From assembly GCA_019232625.1 (NCBI GenBank), contig JAFANP010000041.1, forward strand, positions 1-55,904: a stretch of DNA of 55,904 bases, in the 5' to 3' direction. The notes beneath the pieces are model-generated. The model searched no databases. It was not told the DNA's origin and was given only the letters and a program-made list of their open reading frames with translations. The position numbers and the translations under genes were made by a program. The DNA comes from Alphaproteobacteria bacterium. GTDB lineage: Bacteria; Pseudomonadota; Alphaproteobacteria; Sphingomonadales; Sphingomonadaceae. Below, piece after piece: positions 25,778-35,617 of this stretch; positions within the stretch are counted from its first letter, which is position 1; each line of letters opens with the position of its first letter.

Positions 25778-26917
25778 CTAGCCGAGCGCCTTCTCCACCT
25801 GGTCGTGGAAATATTTGATGCCGCTCTCGAGCGTGCCCAGGGTCAGAGTCTCGAGCGCTCCGGACGAAAGGCCCTGCTGGCCGAGGGCGGCGGCGCGATA
25901 GTCCTCCGCGCCGAACACGCCCTCGTCGAGCAGAGTCCAGCTGCGCGCCCAATGATCCTCCTCCTCGGGCGTGGAGGGAGGCTCGGGGATCAGCATGAAG
26001 TCCTCGACCAGGGTGCGGCCCACCGCCTGCGGCATCAGCACCATGACGTTCACATAGTCCGGGCTCATGATCATGATCGTCCCGGGGAAGAGCTGGTAGG
26101 CGAAGGTGATGACGGCCCTCAGCGCCGTCCAGTCCGTGGGGTCGATGTCGGCGAGATGGTCGGTGCGGCCGACCGCCGAGCGCTGGTGGATGCCGACCGC
26201 GTCCATCGCCGTCACGCCGTCGGCGAAGAAGCGGGCGATGGTCGGCGCGTGCAGGCGCTGGACGTGGTAGCTCTCCTGGAAGGCGTCCATGATCAGCTTC
26301 CAGTTGGCGGCGACGTCGTGCACCCGGCGGCGGTAGAGGTGGTGGCCGGCAAGGCCGAAGGCGTCGAACTCCGGCGCAAGCATCGCCGCGTCGGCGAAGT
26401 CCGCGGCCGGGTCGCGCGCCACCCAGATCAGCCCGCCCGCCTCGTGCGAGGGGAGCTCGGCGAGGCGATAGCCGGCGCGGTCGAGGCCCGGGAAGGTGTC
26501 GGGCCGCGGCAGGCCGGCCAGGGCGCCGTCCATCGAATAGGCCCAGGCGTGGTAGGGGCAGACCAGCCGCGGCGCGCAGACCGGCGCGTCGCCCTCGACG
26601 AGCCGCGTTCCGCGGTGGCGGCAGACGTTGTGGAAGACGTGCGCCTTGCCGCTCTTGTCGCGGGCGAGGAGCAGCGGCAGGCCGAGCGCGTCGTGCGGCA
26701 CCGCCATGTTGAGGCGGGGCAGCAGCGCCGAGGGGGCGATCACCTGCGGCGCCCGGCGGAAGATCCGCGCCTGCTCCGCCTCGAAGCGGGCGGGGTCCGT
26801 GTAGACGCGGGCCGGCACCGTCTCGATGCCGGCGCCGTGGCTCGCCTCCCCCTTCGCGATCAAGGCGGCGAGCGCGAGCTGGCCCTCGGTGGGGCGTTGG
26901 CGGGCGGGCATGTCCAT
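25778..26917 (-). CDS. Aromatic ring-hydroxylating oxygenase alpha subunit (Rieske non-heme iron)
   Basis: A 379-residue oxygenase component. The Rieske [2Fe-2S] ligands are C99-R-H101 and C120-PY-H123 ([21 protein letters not shown]). The mononuclear iron site has H218 and H223 in [13 protein letters not shown], with a C-terminal Asp near DQVEKALG less certain. Such enzymes need a reductase or ferredoxin, and none is encoded here. It resembles carnitine/choline-type or phenylpropionate-type oxygenases; the substrate is not inferable. It is divergent from the AmpG-like gene, with about 85 bases between. Confidence 0.88.
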   Translation of the reverse strand: MDMPARQRPTEGQLALAALIAKGEASHGAGIETVPARVYTDPARFEAEQARIFRRAPQVIAPSALLPRLNMAVPHDALGLPLLLARDKSGKAHVFHNVCRHRGTRLVEGDAPVCAPRLVCPYHAWAYSMDGALAGLPRPDTFPGLDRAGYRLAELPSHEAGGLIWVARDPAADFADAAMLAPEFDAFGLAGHHLYRRRVHDVAANWKLIMDAFQESYHVQRLHAPTIARFFADGVTAMDAVGIHQRSAVGRTDHLADIDPTDWTALRAVITFAYQLFPGTIMIMSPDYVNVMVLMPQAVGRTLVEDFMLIPEPPSTPEEEDHWARSWTLLDEGVFGAEDYRAAALGQQGLSSGALETLTLGTLESGIKYFHDQVEKALG

Positions 26918-27003
26918 GGCGCGGGAGAGTGCGTTCCTCCGCCGCCCAAGGCAAGCCTCATCGCGGGTCTGGCGGAGCGGGCGCGAGCCGCTACAAGGGC
27001 GTG

Positions 27004-28368
27004 ATGACCATTGCGAGCACGACCGCGCCTGCCGACTGGCGCCGCCACCTTCCCGAGAGCGTCAGACCTTATACCGAGCCCGCCCCGCTCGCCGCACTCT
27101 TCGTCGGAATCTCGTCCGGCTTCCCCTACGCGATGATCGGCGCGACCTTGACCACCCGCCTCGCCCAGGACGGGATCGACAAGAAGAGCGTCACCGCCTT
27201 CAGCCTCGCCTTCCTCGTCTACAATTTGAAATGGCTGTGGGCGTGGATGGTCGACGGGGTGCGGCTTCCTCTGCTCGGCCGGCTCGGGCAGCGCGTCTCC
27301 TGGATGCTGCTGGCCGGCGCGCTCGTCATCGCCGCGGTCGTCAACCTCGCCTTGGTCCATCCGTCGGCGAGCCTCGCCTACACCGCTTATGCCGCCGTCC
27401 TGGTCGGAGTCGCCGGGGCGACCTTCGACATCGTCATCGACGCCTACCGGATCGAGCTCCTCGAGCCGAGGCAGCTCGGCGTCGGCGCCGGCATGTCGCA
27501 ATATGGCTGGCGGATCGGCTCGACCGCGGCGGGCGCGCTCGCGCTCGTCGTCGCAGGCCGCTTCGGCTGGAACGTCGGCTACATGGCCTGCGCCGCCTTC
27601 GCCTTGCCGGCGATGCTCACCGCCCTCGTCATGGGCGAGCCGGCGCGGCACCACGATCCCAAGCAGCGCCGCGGCGTGATGGAGACGGTCCGCGCCGTCT
27701 ACGGCCCCTTCGCCGAATTCTTCCGGCGGCGCGGCGCCTTCCTCGTCCTTCTCTTCATCCTTCTCCACAAGATCGGCGACACGCTGGGGCAGCTGACGCT
27801 GCGGCTCCTGCTCGACGACCTCAACTTCTCCAACGACGAGATCGCCATCTTCGACGTCGGCTTTGGCTTCTGGGCCTATCTGATCGGCATCTTCCTGGGC
27901 GGGATCCTCTATTCGAGGCTGGGCCTGAAGAGGTCGGTGCTGATCAGCCTCATCCTGATGGGGGTCTCGAACTTCACCTTCGCGCTCCTCGCCCAGGCCG
28001 GGCACAGCAATTGGGGCCTGGCCGGCTGCATGGGCTTCGAGAATTTGGCGAGCGGGATCGGCGGAGTCACCGTCGTCGCCTATTTCTCGGCGCTGTGCGA
28101 CCTGCGCTTCACGGCCGCCCAATATGCCCTCATCTCCGCCGCAGCGAGCATCGTCGGGCGCTTCCTCACCGGAACGACGGCGGGGGCGATGGTGGAGGCG
28201 TTCGGCTATTTCAACTTCTACGTCTTCACCACCGTCGTCGCCTTGCCGGGGATCCTCCTCTTCTGGGCGATGATGCGGATGGGCCTGGTCGATTCCTCGA
28301 TCGGGACGGCCGGGACGGAGGGCGAGGGCGACGCCCGGGCGGACGAGGCGCAGGGGGAGGCGGTCTAG
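27004..28368 (+). CDS. ampG: AmpG-like muropeptide permease (MFS)
   Basis: A 454-residue inner-membrane protein with about 12 hydrophobic segments. The start [41 protein letters not shown] matches the AmpG family, which imports anhydro-muropeptides from cell-wall turnover for recycling. [23 protein letters not shown] and [17 protein letters not shown] are further family blocks. I used the ATG at 27004; the frame opens at 26929 without coding character. The following TPR gene starts 2 bases after the stop. No beta-lactamase regulator is adjacent, so the assignment rests on sequence alone. Confidence 0.82.
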   Translation: MTIASTTAPADWRRHLPESVRPYTEPAPLAALFVGISSGFPYAMIGATLTTRLAQDGIDKKSVTAFSLAFLVYNLKWLWAWMVDGVRLPLLGRLGQRVSWMLLAGALVIAAVVNLALVHPSASLAYTAYAAVLVGVAGATFDIVIDAYRIELLEPRQLGVGAGMSQYGWRIGSTAAGALALVVAGRFGWNVGYMACAAFALPAMLTALVMGEPARHHDPKQRRGVMETVRAVYGPFAEFFRRRGAFLVLLFILLHKIGDTLGQLTLRLLLDDLNFSNDEIAIFDVGFGFWAYLIGIFLGGILYSRLGLKRSVLISLILMGVSNFTFALLAQAGHSNWGLAGCMGFENLASGIGGVTVVAYFSALCDLRFTAAQYALISAAASIVGRFLTGTTAGAMVEAFGYFNFYVFTTVVALPGILLFWAMMRMGLVDSSIGTAGTEGEGDARADEAQGEAV

Positions 28369-28370
28369 CC

Positions 28371-29114
28371 TTGCCCCTGATCGGCCTCTCGATCCTGGTC
28401 CAGATCCTCTGCGCCATCCACTGCATCCGCAACGGCCGCAACGGCCTGTGGCTGATGGTGATCATCTTCTTCTCGGTGATCGGCTGTCTCGCCTACGCCT
28501 TCTTCGAGATCCTGCCGCAATATGCGGGCCGGCGCGAGGTGCGGGCGGCGAAGGCGGCGGCGGTCAGGCGGCTCGATCCGGAGCGAGCGCTGCGCGCGGC
28601 TCGGGACGCTCTGGACCTCGCTGACACGGCGGCGAACCGGATCGCGCTGGCCGACGCGCTGGCGGAGAGCGGGGCGTGGCGGGAAGCCGCCGACCATTAC
28701 CGGCGCGCGCTCGCCAAGACGCCCGGGCCGGAGCGGGCGACGCGGTTGAAGCTCGGCCGCGCCCTGCTCGAGGGCGGCGACGCCGCCGGCGCCCGGCGCG
28801 AGCTCGAGGCGCTGCCCCCTTCCGCTTCGCAGACCGAGAACGACCGCGGCGCGCTGCTCCTCGCCCGCAGCCTTGAGGAATGCGGCCAGACCGAGCGGGC
28901 GCTGGAGCTGTACGGCGAGGTCGGCCCGCGGTTGGCCGGGGGCGAGGCGCTGTGCCGCCACGCCGCCTTGCTGATCAAGGCCGGCCGCGAAGCCGAGGCG
29001 GTCCCCCTCCTCGCGGAGGTGGAGGCGCGGGCGAAGCGGCTCGACCGGATGGAGCGCGCCCGCGACGCGGCGATGTACGATTGGGCGGCCCGCACCCTGG
29101 CGGAGCTGCGCTAG
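28371..29114 (+). CDS. Membrane-anchored TPR protein
   Basis: A 247-residue protein with two N-terminal membrane segments (LPLIGLSILVQILCAIHCI and GLWLMVIIFFSVIGCLAYAFFEILP), resembling the PLDc_N module, followed by tetratricopeptide-like helical repeats (ALADALAESGAWREAADHYRRAL, LLLARSLEECGQTERALELY). It probably scaffolds proteins at the inner membrane. TTG start at 28371, preceded by GGGGGAGG inside the end of ampG, so translation is coupled. The partner is unknown. Confidence 0.75.
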   Translation: MPLIGLSILVQILCAIHCIRNGRNGLWLMVIIFFSVIGCLAYAFFEILPQYAGRREVRAAKAAAVRRLDPERALRAARDALDLADTAANRIALADALAESGAWREAADHYRRALAKTPGPERATRLKLGRALLEGGDAAGARRELEALPPSASQTENDRGALLLARSLEECGQTERALELYGEVGPRLAGGEALCRHAALLIKAGREAEAVPLLAEVEARAKRLDRMERARDAAMYDWAARTLAELR

Positions 29115-29134
29115 AGTCGATCCTGTTCACGTAG

Positions 29135-29220
29135 AATCGTCACCCCGGACTTGATCCGGGGTCCCTCTTCCTTTGTAGCTCATTGAGAAGAAGGTGGATG
29201 CCGGATCAAGTCCGGCACGA
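29135..29220. repeat. CCGGACTTGATCCGG palindrome (family D)
   Basis: CGTCACCCCGGACTTGATCCGGGG at the left and GGATGCCGGATCAAGTCCGGCACGA at the right, ending at the folC stop. It lies between the convergent TPR gene and folC. This motif is widespread in alphaproteobacterial genomes. Confidence 0.7.
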
Positions 29221-30546
29221 TCAGTCCGGCGGCTGCCGGTTGGCGCGCAGCACTTCCCCGGCGAGATAGAGCGACCCGAGGATAAGGACGACCGGCGGCG
29301 CCTCGCCGGCGGCGTCGGCCGCGATCCCGGCGAGGGCGGACTCCACGTCCCCGGCGACGCGGCCGCCGAGGCCCCGGGTCCGCGCGAGGGCGAGGAGCGC
29401 CTCGGGGGGGTGGTGGTCGTGGCCGGGAATGGCGACGGTGTGGATCTCCGGCGCCTGCGCCGCGAACGGCTCCAGCACGCCGGCCGCGTCCTTGGCGGCG
29501 AGCAGCCCGAAGACGAGGTGGAACGGCCGTCCGGCGGCGAGGCGGGCGCTCAGGAAGTCGGCGACCGCGCCCGCCGCGGCCGGATTGTGCCCGCCGTCGA
29601 GCCACAGCTCCGAGCCCGGGGGGAGCCGGTCGTGAAGCGGGCCCGGGCCGAGGCGCTGCAGGCGCGCCGGCCATTGCGCCCGCCCCATCGCCTCCTCCAG
29701 CGCTGCGTCCGGCACGTCCACCGCCCGCTGGTGCCGCAGCATCGCCACGGCGAGCGCCGCATTGTCGGCCTGATGCCTGCCGCTCAGCCGGGGGAGGGGC
29801 AGGTCGAGGGCGCCCCGCCCGTCGCGATAGTGGAGCCGTCCCGAGGCGGGCGAGGCGTCCCAGCCGGCCCCGCGCGGAAGCCACCGCGCCCCGGCCGCCG
29901 CAGCCGCCTCGCCGATCCGCTCGGCGAGGAGCGGGATATAACCTTGGGTGAGAAGCGGCACGCCCCGCTTGGCGATGCCCGCTTTCTCCGCCGCGACGTC
30001 CTCGATCCGGTCGCCGAGGAACTGCTGGTGGTCGAGGCCGAGCTGGGCGATTCCGCACGCCGCGGGCGCTTCGAGGACGTTGGTCGCGTCGAGCCGCCCG
30101 CCCAGGCCGACCTCGACGATGCAGGCGTCGGCGGGAATGCGGGAGAAGGCCAGGAAGGCGGCCGCCGTCGTCACCTCGAAGAAGCTCGCCGCCATCCCGT
30201 CGCCCGCGTCGAGCACCTCGGCGAGGAGCTCGGCGAGCAGGGCGTCCTCGATGAGCCTGCCGGCGATCCGGATCCGCTCGTTGAAGCGGACGAGGTGGGG
30301 ACTGGTGTAGACGTGCGCCGAGAGCCCCGCCGCCTCGATCGCCGCGCGCAGGAACGCGCAGGTCGAGCCCTTTCCGTTGGTGCCGGCGACATGGAAGACC
30401 GGCGGCAGCCGCCGGTGCGGGTCGCCGAGGCGGGCGAGCAGCGCGGAGATCCGCTCCAGCCCCAATATGTCGGCGCCCGGCGAGAGCGTGCCGAGCCGGT
30501 CGAGCTGGCGCTGGACGGCGGGATCGTCGGAGGCGGCGCGGTCCAC
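29221..30546 (-). CDS. folC: Bifunctional dihydrofolate/folylpolyglutamate synthase
   Basis: A 441-residue Mur-ligase-like enzyme that adds glutamate to dihydropteroate and to folates, in the cytosol. ATP loop VAGTNGKGSTCAFL near residue 53, folate-site region SPHLVRFNERIRI, catalytic loop EVGLGGRLDATNVL, LGLDHQQFLGDRIEDVAAEKAGI, and WLDGGHNPAAA in the C-terminal domain. GTG start at 30546 with GGGAAGGGGCCA just upstream. It follows accD on the same strand, 32 bases apart, the usual accD-folC order in proteobacteria. Confidence 0.95.
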   Translation of the reverse strand: MDRAASDDPAVQRQLDRLGTLSPGADILGLERISALLARLGDPHRRLPPVFHVAGTNGKGSTCAFLRAAIEAAGLSAHVYTSPHLVRFNERIRIAGRLIEDALLAELLAEVLDAGDGMAASFFEVTTAAAFLAFSRIPADACIVEVGLGGRLDATNVLEAPAACGIAQLGLDHQQFLGDRIEDVAAEKAGIAKRGVPLLTQGYIPLLAERIGEAAAAAGARWLPRGAGWDASPASGRLHYRDGRGALDLPLPRLSGRHQADNAALAVAMLRHQRAVDVPDAALEEAMGRAQWPARLQRLGPGPLHDRLPPGSELWLDGGHNPAAAGAVADFLSARLAAGRPFHLVFGLLAAKDAAGVLEPFAAQAPEIHTVAIPGHDHHPPEALLALARTRGLGGRVAGDVESALAGIAADAAGEAPPVVLILGSLYLAGEVLRANRQPPD

Positions 30547-30578
30547 TGGCCCCTTCCCTGGAGGGGAGGGGTGGGCGT

Positions 30579-31430
30579 TCAAGCCGCTTTCTCCTCCGGC
30601 ACCAGATAATCCGCCACCTGCGCCAGCCGGCCGGCCAGGTCCTTGCGGTGCACCACCATGTCGATCATGCCGTGGGCCAGGAGATATTCCGCGCGCTGGA
30701 AGCCCTCGGGAAGCTTCTCGCGGATGGTCGATTCGATCACCCTGGCGCCGGCGAAGCCGATCAGCGCGCCCGGCTCGGCGATCTGGATGTCGCCGAGCAT
30801 GGCGTAGGACGCGGTGACGCCGCCCGTGGTCGGGTCGGTGAGGACAACGATGTAGGGTAGGCCCGCCTCGCGCAGCTCGGCGATGGCGACGGTGGTGCGC
30901 GGCATCTGCATGAGCGACAATATGCCTTCCTGCATCCTCGCCCCGCCCGCGGCGGTGAAGATGATGTAGGGCGCGCGGTCCGCGATCGCCGCTCGGACTC
31001 CGTCGACGAAGGCCGCCCCGACCGCGAGGCCCATGGACCCGCCCATGAAGGCGAAGTCCTGGACTCCGACGACGGCGCGGCGCCCGCCCACCGTCCCGCG
31101 CGCATTCATCAGCGCGTCGGTTTCGCCGGTCGAGGCGCGGGCGGCCTTGATGCGGTCGCTGTAGCGCTTGGAATCGCGGAACTTCAGCGGATCCTCGCGC
31201 ACCTGCGGCGGCGGCAGGATGGTGTAGCCGGGATCGAATATCTGCGCGAAGCGGATGCGCGGGCCGATACGGTCGTGATGGTCGCAGCGCGGGCAGACGT
31301 AGAGATTCTCCTCCCATTCGCGGGTGAAGATCATCGCGTTGCACTGGCGGCACTTGTGCCAGAGATTGTCGGGCGTCTCGCGCTTGGGAAGGAACGGGAT
31401 GCTGTTGCGCACCCGGTTGAGCCAGCTCAT
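30579..31430 (-). CDS. accD: Acetyl-CoA carboxylase carboxyltransferase beta subunit
   Basis: A 283-residue subunit that, with AccA, transfers the carboxyl group from biotin to acetyl-CoA to give malonyl-CoA, the first step of fatty-acid synthesis. A four-Cys zinc ribbon is at the start (KCRQC and VCPRC). The carboxyltransferase core has [15 protein letters not shown] and [18 protein letters not shown]. The ATG at 31430 starts [11 protein letters not shown], the normal beginning; upstream frame is extra. Its partner gene accA lies at 51221. Confidence 0.96.
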   Translation of the reverse strand: MSWLNRVRNSIPFLPKRETPDNLWHKCRQCNAMIFTREWEENLYVCPRCDHHDRIGPRIRFAQIFDPGYTILPPPQVREDPLKFRDSKRYSDRIKAARASTGETDALMNARGTVGGRRAVVGVQDFAFMGGSMGLAVGAAFVDGVRAAIADRAPYIIFTAAGGARMQEGILSLMQMPRTTVAIAELREAGLPYIVVLTDPTTGGVTASYAMLGDIQIAEPGALIGFAGARVIESTIREKLPEGFQRAEYLLAHGMIDMVVHRKDLAGRLAQVADYLVPEEKAA

Positions 31431-31494
31431 CTGAATCTCCTCGGCCGAGCGCCGATAGAGCGGCGCGGCGGCGCTGTCCACGGCGGCACGTGGC

Positions 31495-32169
31495 CTACAG
31501 CGTCGCCTCGATGGCGCGGGCGGCGCGATCCGGGTCGGCGGCCTGGGTGATCGGCCGCCCGACGACGAGGATGGAGGCGCCGGCGTCGAGCGCGGCGCGC
31601 GGGGTGACGACCCGCTTCTGGTCGCCGGCCGGCCCCTCGGCGGGACGCACGCCGGGAACGACGAAGAAGCCTTCCGGCCAGATCTTCTTGGCCGCGGCGA
31701 CCTCGGCGCCCGAGCAGACGACGCCGTCCAGCCCCGCCTCGCAGGCGAGAGCGGTCAGCCGCTCGACCTGGCGATGGGGATCGCCGGCCACGCCCATGGC
31801 GCCGAGGTCCTCCCCGTCGAGGCTGGTGAGGACGGTGACCCCGACCACCCGGGTTCCGGCCGGCGCCGCGGCCTTGGCGTCCTCCATCATCGCCCGGCCG
31901 CCGCCGACATGGACGGTGAGGATGGCCGGCTCGAGCGGCCGCAGCGCCTGGATCGCCTTGCCGACCGTGTTGGGGATGTCGTGGAGCTTGAGGTCGAGGA
32001 AGATGGGGAGGCCGAGCTCGAACATGTCGCGCACGCCCTGGCGGCCGTTGGCGCAGAAGAATTCGAGGCCGAGCTTGATCCCCCCCACATGGTTCCTGAC
32101 CCGCGTCGCGATCGACCGCGCCCGCTCGAAGTCGGGGGTGTCGATGGCGACGAAGATCGGGCTCCTCAT
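31495..32169 (-). CDS. pyrF: Orotidine 5'-phosphate decarboxylase
   Basis: A 224-residue enzyme that converts OMP to UMP, the last step of pyrimidine synthesis. The catalytic Asp-Lys-Asp array is in [26 protein letters not shown] starts the barrel, and VVPGVRP and [11 protein letters not shown] bind the phosphate. The ATG overlaps the end of the upstream LapA gene by 4 bases (ATGA). Confidence 0.95.
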   Translation of the reverse strand: MRSPIFVAIDTPDFERARSIATRVRNHVGGIKLGLEFFCANGRQGVRDMFELGLPIFLDLKLHDIPNTVGKAIQALRPLEPAILTVHVGGGRAMMEDAKAAAPAGTRVVGVTVLTSLDGEDLGAMGVAGDPHRQVERLTALACEAGLDGVVCSGAEVAAAKKIWPEGFFVVPGVRPAEGPAGDQKRVVTPRAALDAGASILVVGRPITQAADPDRAARAIEATL

Positions 32170-32495
32170 GCCGTCGGCCAGGCCTTGCTGTCGGTCGCCA
32201 CCCGATCCCCGGCATTGTTGCTGACGGTGACCGGCGCCGGAACCGCCGCCGGCGCGGCGACCGAGCGGCGCTCCGCCGGCTCCAGCCGCCGCCGCAGCGA
32301 CCAGAGCCGCGCCCGGTAGACGGCGAAGGGCGGGATGAAGCCGGCGAGGAAGGCGAAGAGGATGAGGATGGGGAGCTTCACGTCCGCCTCGAGGCCGCCC
32401 CACAGGCGCAAGGTGACGTTCGCCCAATTGGCTTTCGCCCAGAGGACGAGGATCACCGTCAGCACAACCCAGAACAGGGTCTTCAGAAACTGCAT
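32166..32495 (-). CDS. lapA: LapA-domain membrane protein
   Basis: A 109-residue inner-membrane protein with two hydrophobic segments (TLFWVVLTVILVLWAKAN and LPILILFAFLAGFIPPFAVYRA), the LapA/YciS arrangement. In E. coli LapA works with LapB in lipopolysaccharide assembly; no lapB is in this window. A cytoplasmic Pro/Ala-rich tail follows. The stop overlaps the start of pyrF by 4 bases; lapA-pyrF linkage is common in gammaproteobacteria too. Confidence 0.8.
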   Translation of the reverse strand: MQFLKTLFWVVLTVILVLWAKANWANVTLRLWGGLEADVKLPILILFAFLAGFIPPFAVYRARLWSLRRRLEPAERRSVAAPAAVPAPVTVSNNAGDRVATDSKAWPTA

Positions 32496-32548
32496 CGCGT
32501 GCCTCCCGTCCCTCGAAGCTTATGGCCGCCGGGCGGCCTGCGCAACCG

Positions 32549-34828
32549 TCACCCGATCTCCCGGTAAAGCTCTTCGAACAGGTGGGGGATGGCGGTGAGC
32601 CGCGGGCGCTCCTCGGCGAGGATGGCGCGGAAGGCGTCGCGCTTCAGGCCGGCGATCGTCTCGGCGGCCAACTCGAGCCCCTCGGGAGCGGCCGAGGCGG
32701 CGATGTCGATCAGCCGGTCGGCGCCGTGGAGGCGGCCCCAGAGATAATCGTTCTCGCGATAGGCGCGGGAGAAGAAGGCGCCGAAGCTGTTGAACTGCAC
32801 CCCCTTGAGCGTGGCCTCGGCGCCGCCCTGGCGGATCGCCCTCGCATCCTCGGGCGAGATCCGGTCGACCTTGACCGGATCGAACTCGTCCAGCCCCTCG
32901 CCCTGGAGGAGGGGGAAGGTGGCGATGTCGTAGAAGGCGAAGCCCAGATAGGCGAGGATAAGCGACCGCCGCTCGGGCTTGGGGAGCGCGGCCAGCACGC
33001 CCGCGAGCCGGGTATCGGCATAATCGTCGCGCGCCCGGAGCGCGAGCCGCTCGGCAAGCGCCGCCATCGCCGCGTCGGCATCGCCGGGGGCGGCGGCCGG
33101 CGCCGGATCGCGGGCCTCCTCGTAGCGGGCGAGCAGGTCGTAGATCGCCTCGCGGGCCGGCCCGATCGCCTCGCGGGCGGCCTCCGATCCTCCTTCCAGC
33201 GCGGTCACCCGCCGGGCGAGGAAGCGCAGCCGGCGGATGCGGAAGGAAAGGTCGAACGTCCGCAGGAACAGGACGAAGGCGTCGCGGGCGCCGGTGGCCG
33301 TGACGCTGCCGGGGTCGGCGAGGCCCTTCGCGCGCACGGCGCCCCACACCGCCTCACGGACGGCTTCGCGGACGCCCCGGTCGGCGCCCTCGCCGCCGGA
33401 CAGCGCCTCGGCCACCTCCTCGACCACGGCGGAGAGCTTGAGCTGGGCGTAGGCGGCATAGGCGAAGCCGGCCGCGCGCGCCGCCACCGTCTGTGCCTTG
33501 GCCCGCCATCCCGCGAGCCGCCCGGGAGTCGGGCGCAGAAGCAGCAGCGTCGAGCCGAACGCCGCCTCGATCGCCGCCTCCACCTCCGGCCTCATCGCCT
33601 CGACGATCCGGCTGAGGCGCCGGATCCGCGCCGAGCGGCCCTCTATCGCCTCGAGATTGTCGCGGATCGGCTGTTCGCGCGGAATGTCCGACAGCGCGCC
33701 GAAGATGGTGGCGAAGAAGCCGGGCAGAGCGTCGCCGCCGGCGCCGGTGAAGCGGACGGCGCGGCCGCCCGGTTTCGGGTCGATGTAGACGAACCGGCGG
33801 TCGACCTCGCGCCGCGCCGGGCGGCTCCGCAACGCCCGTATGGCGGGCCGGAAGGGCGCGTTGGCGAGCACCGAGCCGTCGATCAGAACCGCCGTCTCGG
33901 CCTCGCCCGCCGCCGCCTGGCGCGGCAGCGCCCGGTTCACGAAGGCCTCGCGCCCCGGCCAGGAGCGCCCACGCTTCGCGAGCGCCTCGTCCAGCTCGCC
34001 GATCCGGAAGGGCGGAAAGGCCCCGGGGAAGCTCGCCGTCGCGCGGGCGGCGAAGGCGAGCTCGGCGCTGTCGGCGAGGCGGCACTGCGTTCCCGCTTCC
34101 TTGCGGAAGGAAAGGGTGAGGCGATGCTCCCGCTCCGTCGCCTCCCGCGGGGAGTGGAGGCGCAGCCGCTCGGGATGGCCATGGAAGTCGGTCACCGTGA
34201 CGAAGAGGTCGAGCGGCTGGTAGTCGGGGAGGAGGGGCGGTCCCGCTCCCGCGGCCGCCATGGCGTCGAAGGCGTCGAGCAGCAGGTCGGTGAAGGCGGC
34301 GCCACTGAACGGCGGTGCGAACCAGCGGGCGCGCACGAAGTTGGAGAGCTTGGACCGCACCTCGGCGCGATGGCCGGCCTCGACCGTCCTTTCCACCGTG
34401 CCGCCGCGCTTGTTGGAAAGGGCCCAAGCGAAGGGCACGGCCGCCGCCTTGGCGAGTCGCGAGACGGTGCTCACCTCCGGATCGAGCAGGCGGTCGACGT
34501 CGGCGGCCTCCAGCCACAGGCCGGTCAGCGGGTCCAGCGATCGTCCGGCGGCGATCGCCTCGGCGAGGAAGATGGCGTTGATGCCGCCCGCGCTCGCGCC
34601 CGTCAGTATGTCGACGAGGATCCTGAGCTCGAACCCCCGCTCGTCGGCCATCAACCGCAGCAGGCGCCCGTAAACGCCTTCGCTGCCGTCGTTTTCCGGC
34701 TCGTTCGAATGGAAGCTCCGGCTTGCGCGGGCGACGTGCCAGACCTCCTTGGAGATGCCGTGCATGTAGACGGCAAGGCTGATCCCGCCGTAGCAGACCA
34801 GGGCCAGACGCAACTCTTTTTCCCGCAT
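32549..34828 (-). CDS. Patatin-like phospholipase family protein
   Basis: A 759-residue large patatin-like protein (DUF3376-type). The N-terminal oxyanion stretch CYGGISLAVYMHG, nucleophile Ser79 in GASAGG and catalytic Asp317 in IDGSVLAN form the Ser-Asp dyad of patatin lipases. The C-terminal half is helical with unknown folds (RRFVYIDPKPGG, FSFRIRRLRFLARRVTALEGG). It probably hydrolyses acyl chains of phospholipids, in the cytosol or at the membrane; no secretion signal is seen. It is divergent from rlpA with about 165 bases between and has no partner genes. Confidence 0.83.
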   Translation of the reverse strand: MREKELRLALVCYGGISLAVYMHGISKEVWHVARASRSFHSNEPENDGSEGVYGRLLRLMADERGFELRILVDILTGASAGGINAIFLAEAIAAGRSLDPLTGLWLEAADVDRLLDPEVSTVSRLAKAAAVPFAWALSNKRGGTVERTVEAGHRAEVRSKLSNFVRARWFAPPFSGAAFTDLLLDAFDAMAAAGAGPPLLPDYQPLDLFVTVTDFHGHPERLRLHSPREATEREHRLTLSFRKEAGTQCRLADSAELAFAARATASFPGAFPPFRIGELDEALAKRGRSWPGREAFVNRALPRQAAAGEAETAVLIDGSVLANAPFRPAIRALRSRPARREVDRRFVYIDPKPGGRAVRFTGAGGDALPGFFATIFGALSDIPREQPIRDNLEAIEGRSARIRRLSRIVEAMRPEVEAAIEAAFGSTLLLLRPTPGRLAGWRAKAQTVAARAAGFAYAAYAQLKLSAVVEEVAEALSGGEGADRGVREAVREAVWGAVRAKGLADPGSVTATGARDAFVLFLRTFDLSFRIRRLRFLARRVTALEGGSEAAREAIGPAREAIYDLLARYEEARDPAPAAAPGDADAAMAALAERLALRARDDYADTRLAGVLAALPKPERRSLILAYLGFAFYDIATFPLLQGEGLDEFDPVKVDRISPEDARAIRQGGAEATLKGVQFNSFGAFFSRAYRENDYLWGRLHGADRLIDIAASAAPEGLELAAETIAGLKRDAFRAILAEERPRLTAIPHLFEELYREIG

Positions 34829-34995
34829 TGCGGGCGAGCGTGGCAGGCCGGAATCGGCTTGTCGAGGCGGGAAAAGGTTCCTGGAGGCCCGGCTCGATTC
34901 GTCCCGCGAGTCTAACGCGTCGCCGTAACGAACGGGACTCGTCAGGATTTGCGGGTTAGCCCCACCCTCGAAACGAACGCTGAGGGGCTTCGAAC

Positions 34996-35508
34996 ATGAC
35001 CATCACCCGCTTGCGCCGCAAGGCGACGCCGCGTGCCGTCCTGCTCGCCGTCGCGGCGGTAATGACCGCGGCGCCCGGCCCGGCCGTCGCCGCGGAGCCC
35101 GTGCCGACCGTCCGCCTGCAGAGCCTCGAAGCCGCCGTCGCCGCGCTGCCGGAGACGGATGACGTGTCGATGTCCGCGAAGGTCGAGGCGGTGGAGCAGG
35201 CGTTCGAGAGCGCCGGCCAGGGCGAGGCGAGCTATTACGGCCGCGAGCTCGAAGGCAATCGGACCGCCAGCGGCGAGCGGTTCAGCGCCGCCGGCTTCAC
35301 CGCCGCCCACCGCACCCTGCCGCTCGGCACGCGGCTGCGGGTCACGAACCTGGCCAACGGCCGCAGCGTCATCGTCCGGGTCAACGATCGCGGCCCCTTC
35401 GTCCACAGCCGCCTGATCGACGTGTCGCTCGCCGCGGCCCGCGAGATCAACATGGTCCGCAGCGGCAAGGCGCAGGTGAAGCTCGAGATCGTCCGCTCCG
35501 TCGCCTGA
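34996..35508 (+). CDS. RlpA-family septal ring lytic transglycosylase
   Basis: A 170-residue exported protein: signal peptide up to about residue 33 (AVLLAVAAVMTAAPGPAVAA), a linker, then a double-psi beta-barrel (EASYYGRELEGNRTASGERF, HRTLPLGTRLRVTNLANGRSVIVRVNDRGPF, RLIDVSLAAAREI). RlpA proteins cleave or bind denuded glycan strands at the septum; the conserved catalytic Asp is in VNDRGPF. There is no lipobox and no SPOR domain, so it is a short form. Its own promoter must lie in the 34829-34995 gap. Confidence 0.88.
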   Translation: MTITRLRRKATPRAVLLAVAAVMTAAPGPAVAAEPVPTVRLQSLEAAVAALPETDDVSMSAKVEAVEQAFESAGQGEASYYGRELEGNRTASGERFSAAGFTAAHRTLPLGTRLRVTNLANGRSVIVRVNDRGPFVHSRLIDVSLAAAREINMVRSGKAQVKLEIVRSVA

Positions 35509-35617
35509 GCGCGTCCCGGCCGACGCCCCGCGTTCGCCTGCAGCAAATCCCTTTCCATAAACCCGGCCGCGCGTTATGGCCCCGCGCATCGTCTTTCCGG
35601 GTGGGGAATTCATCATC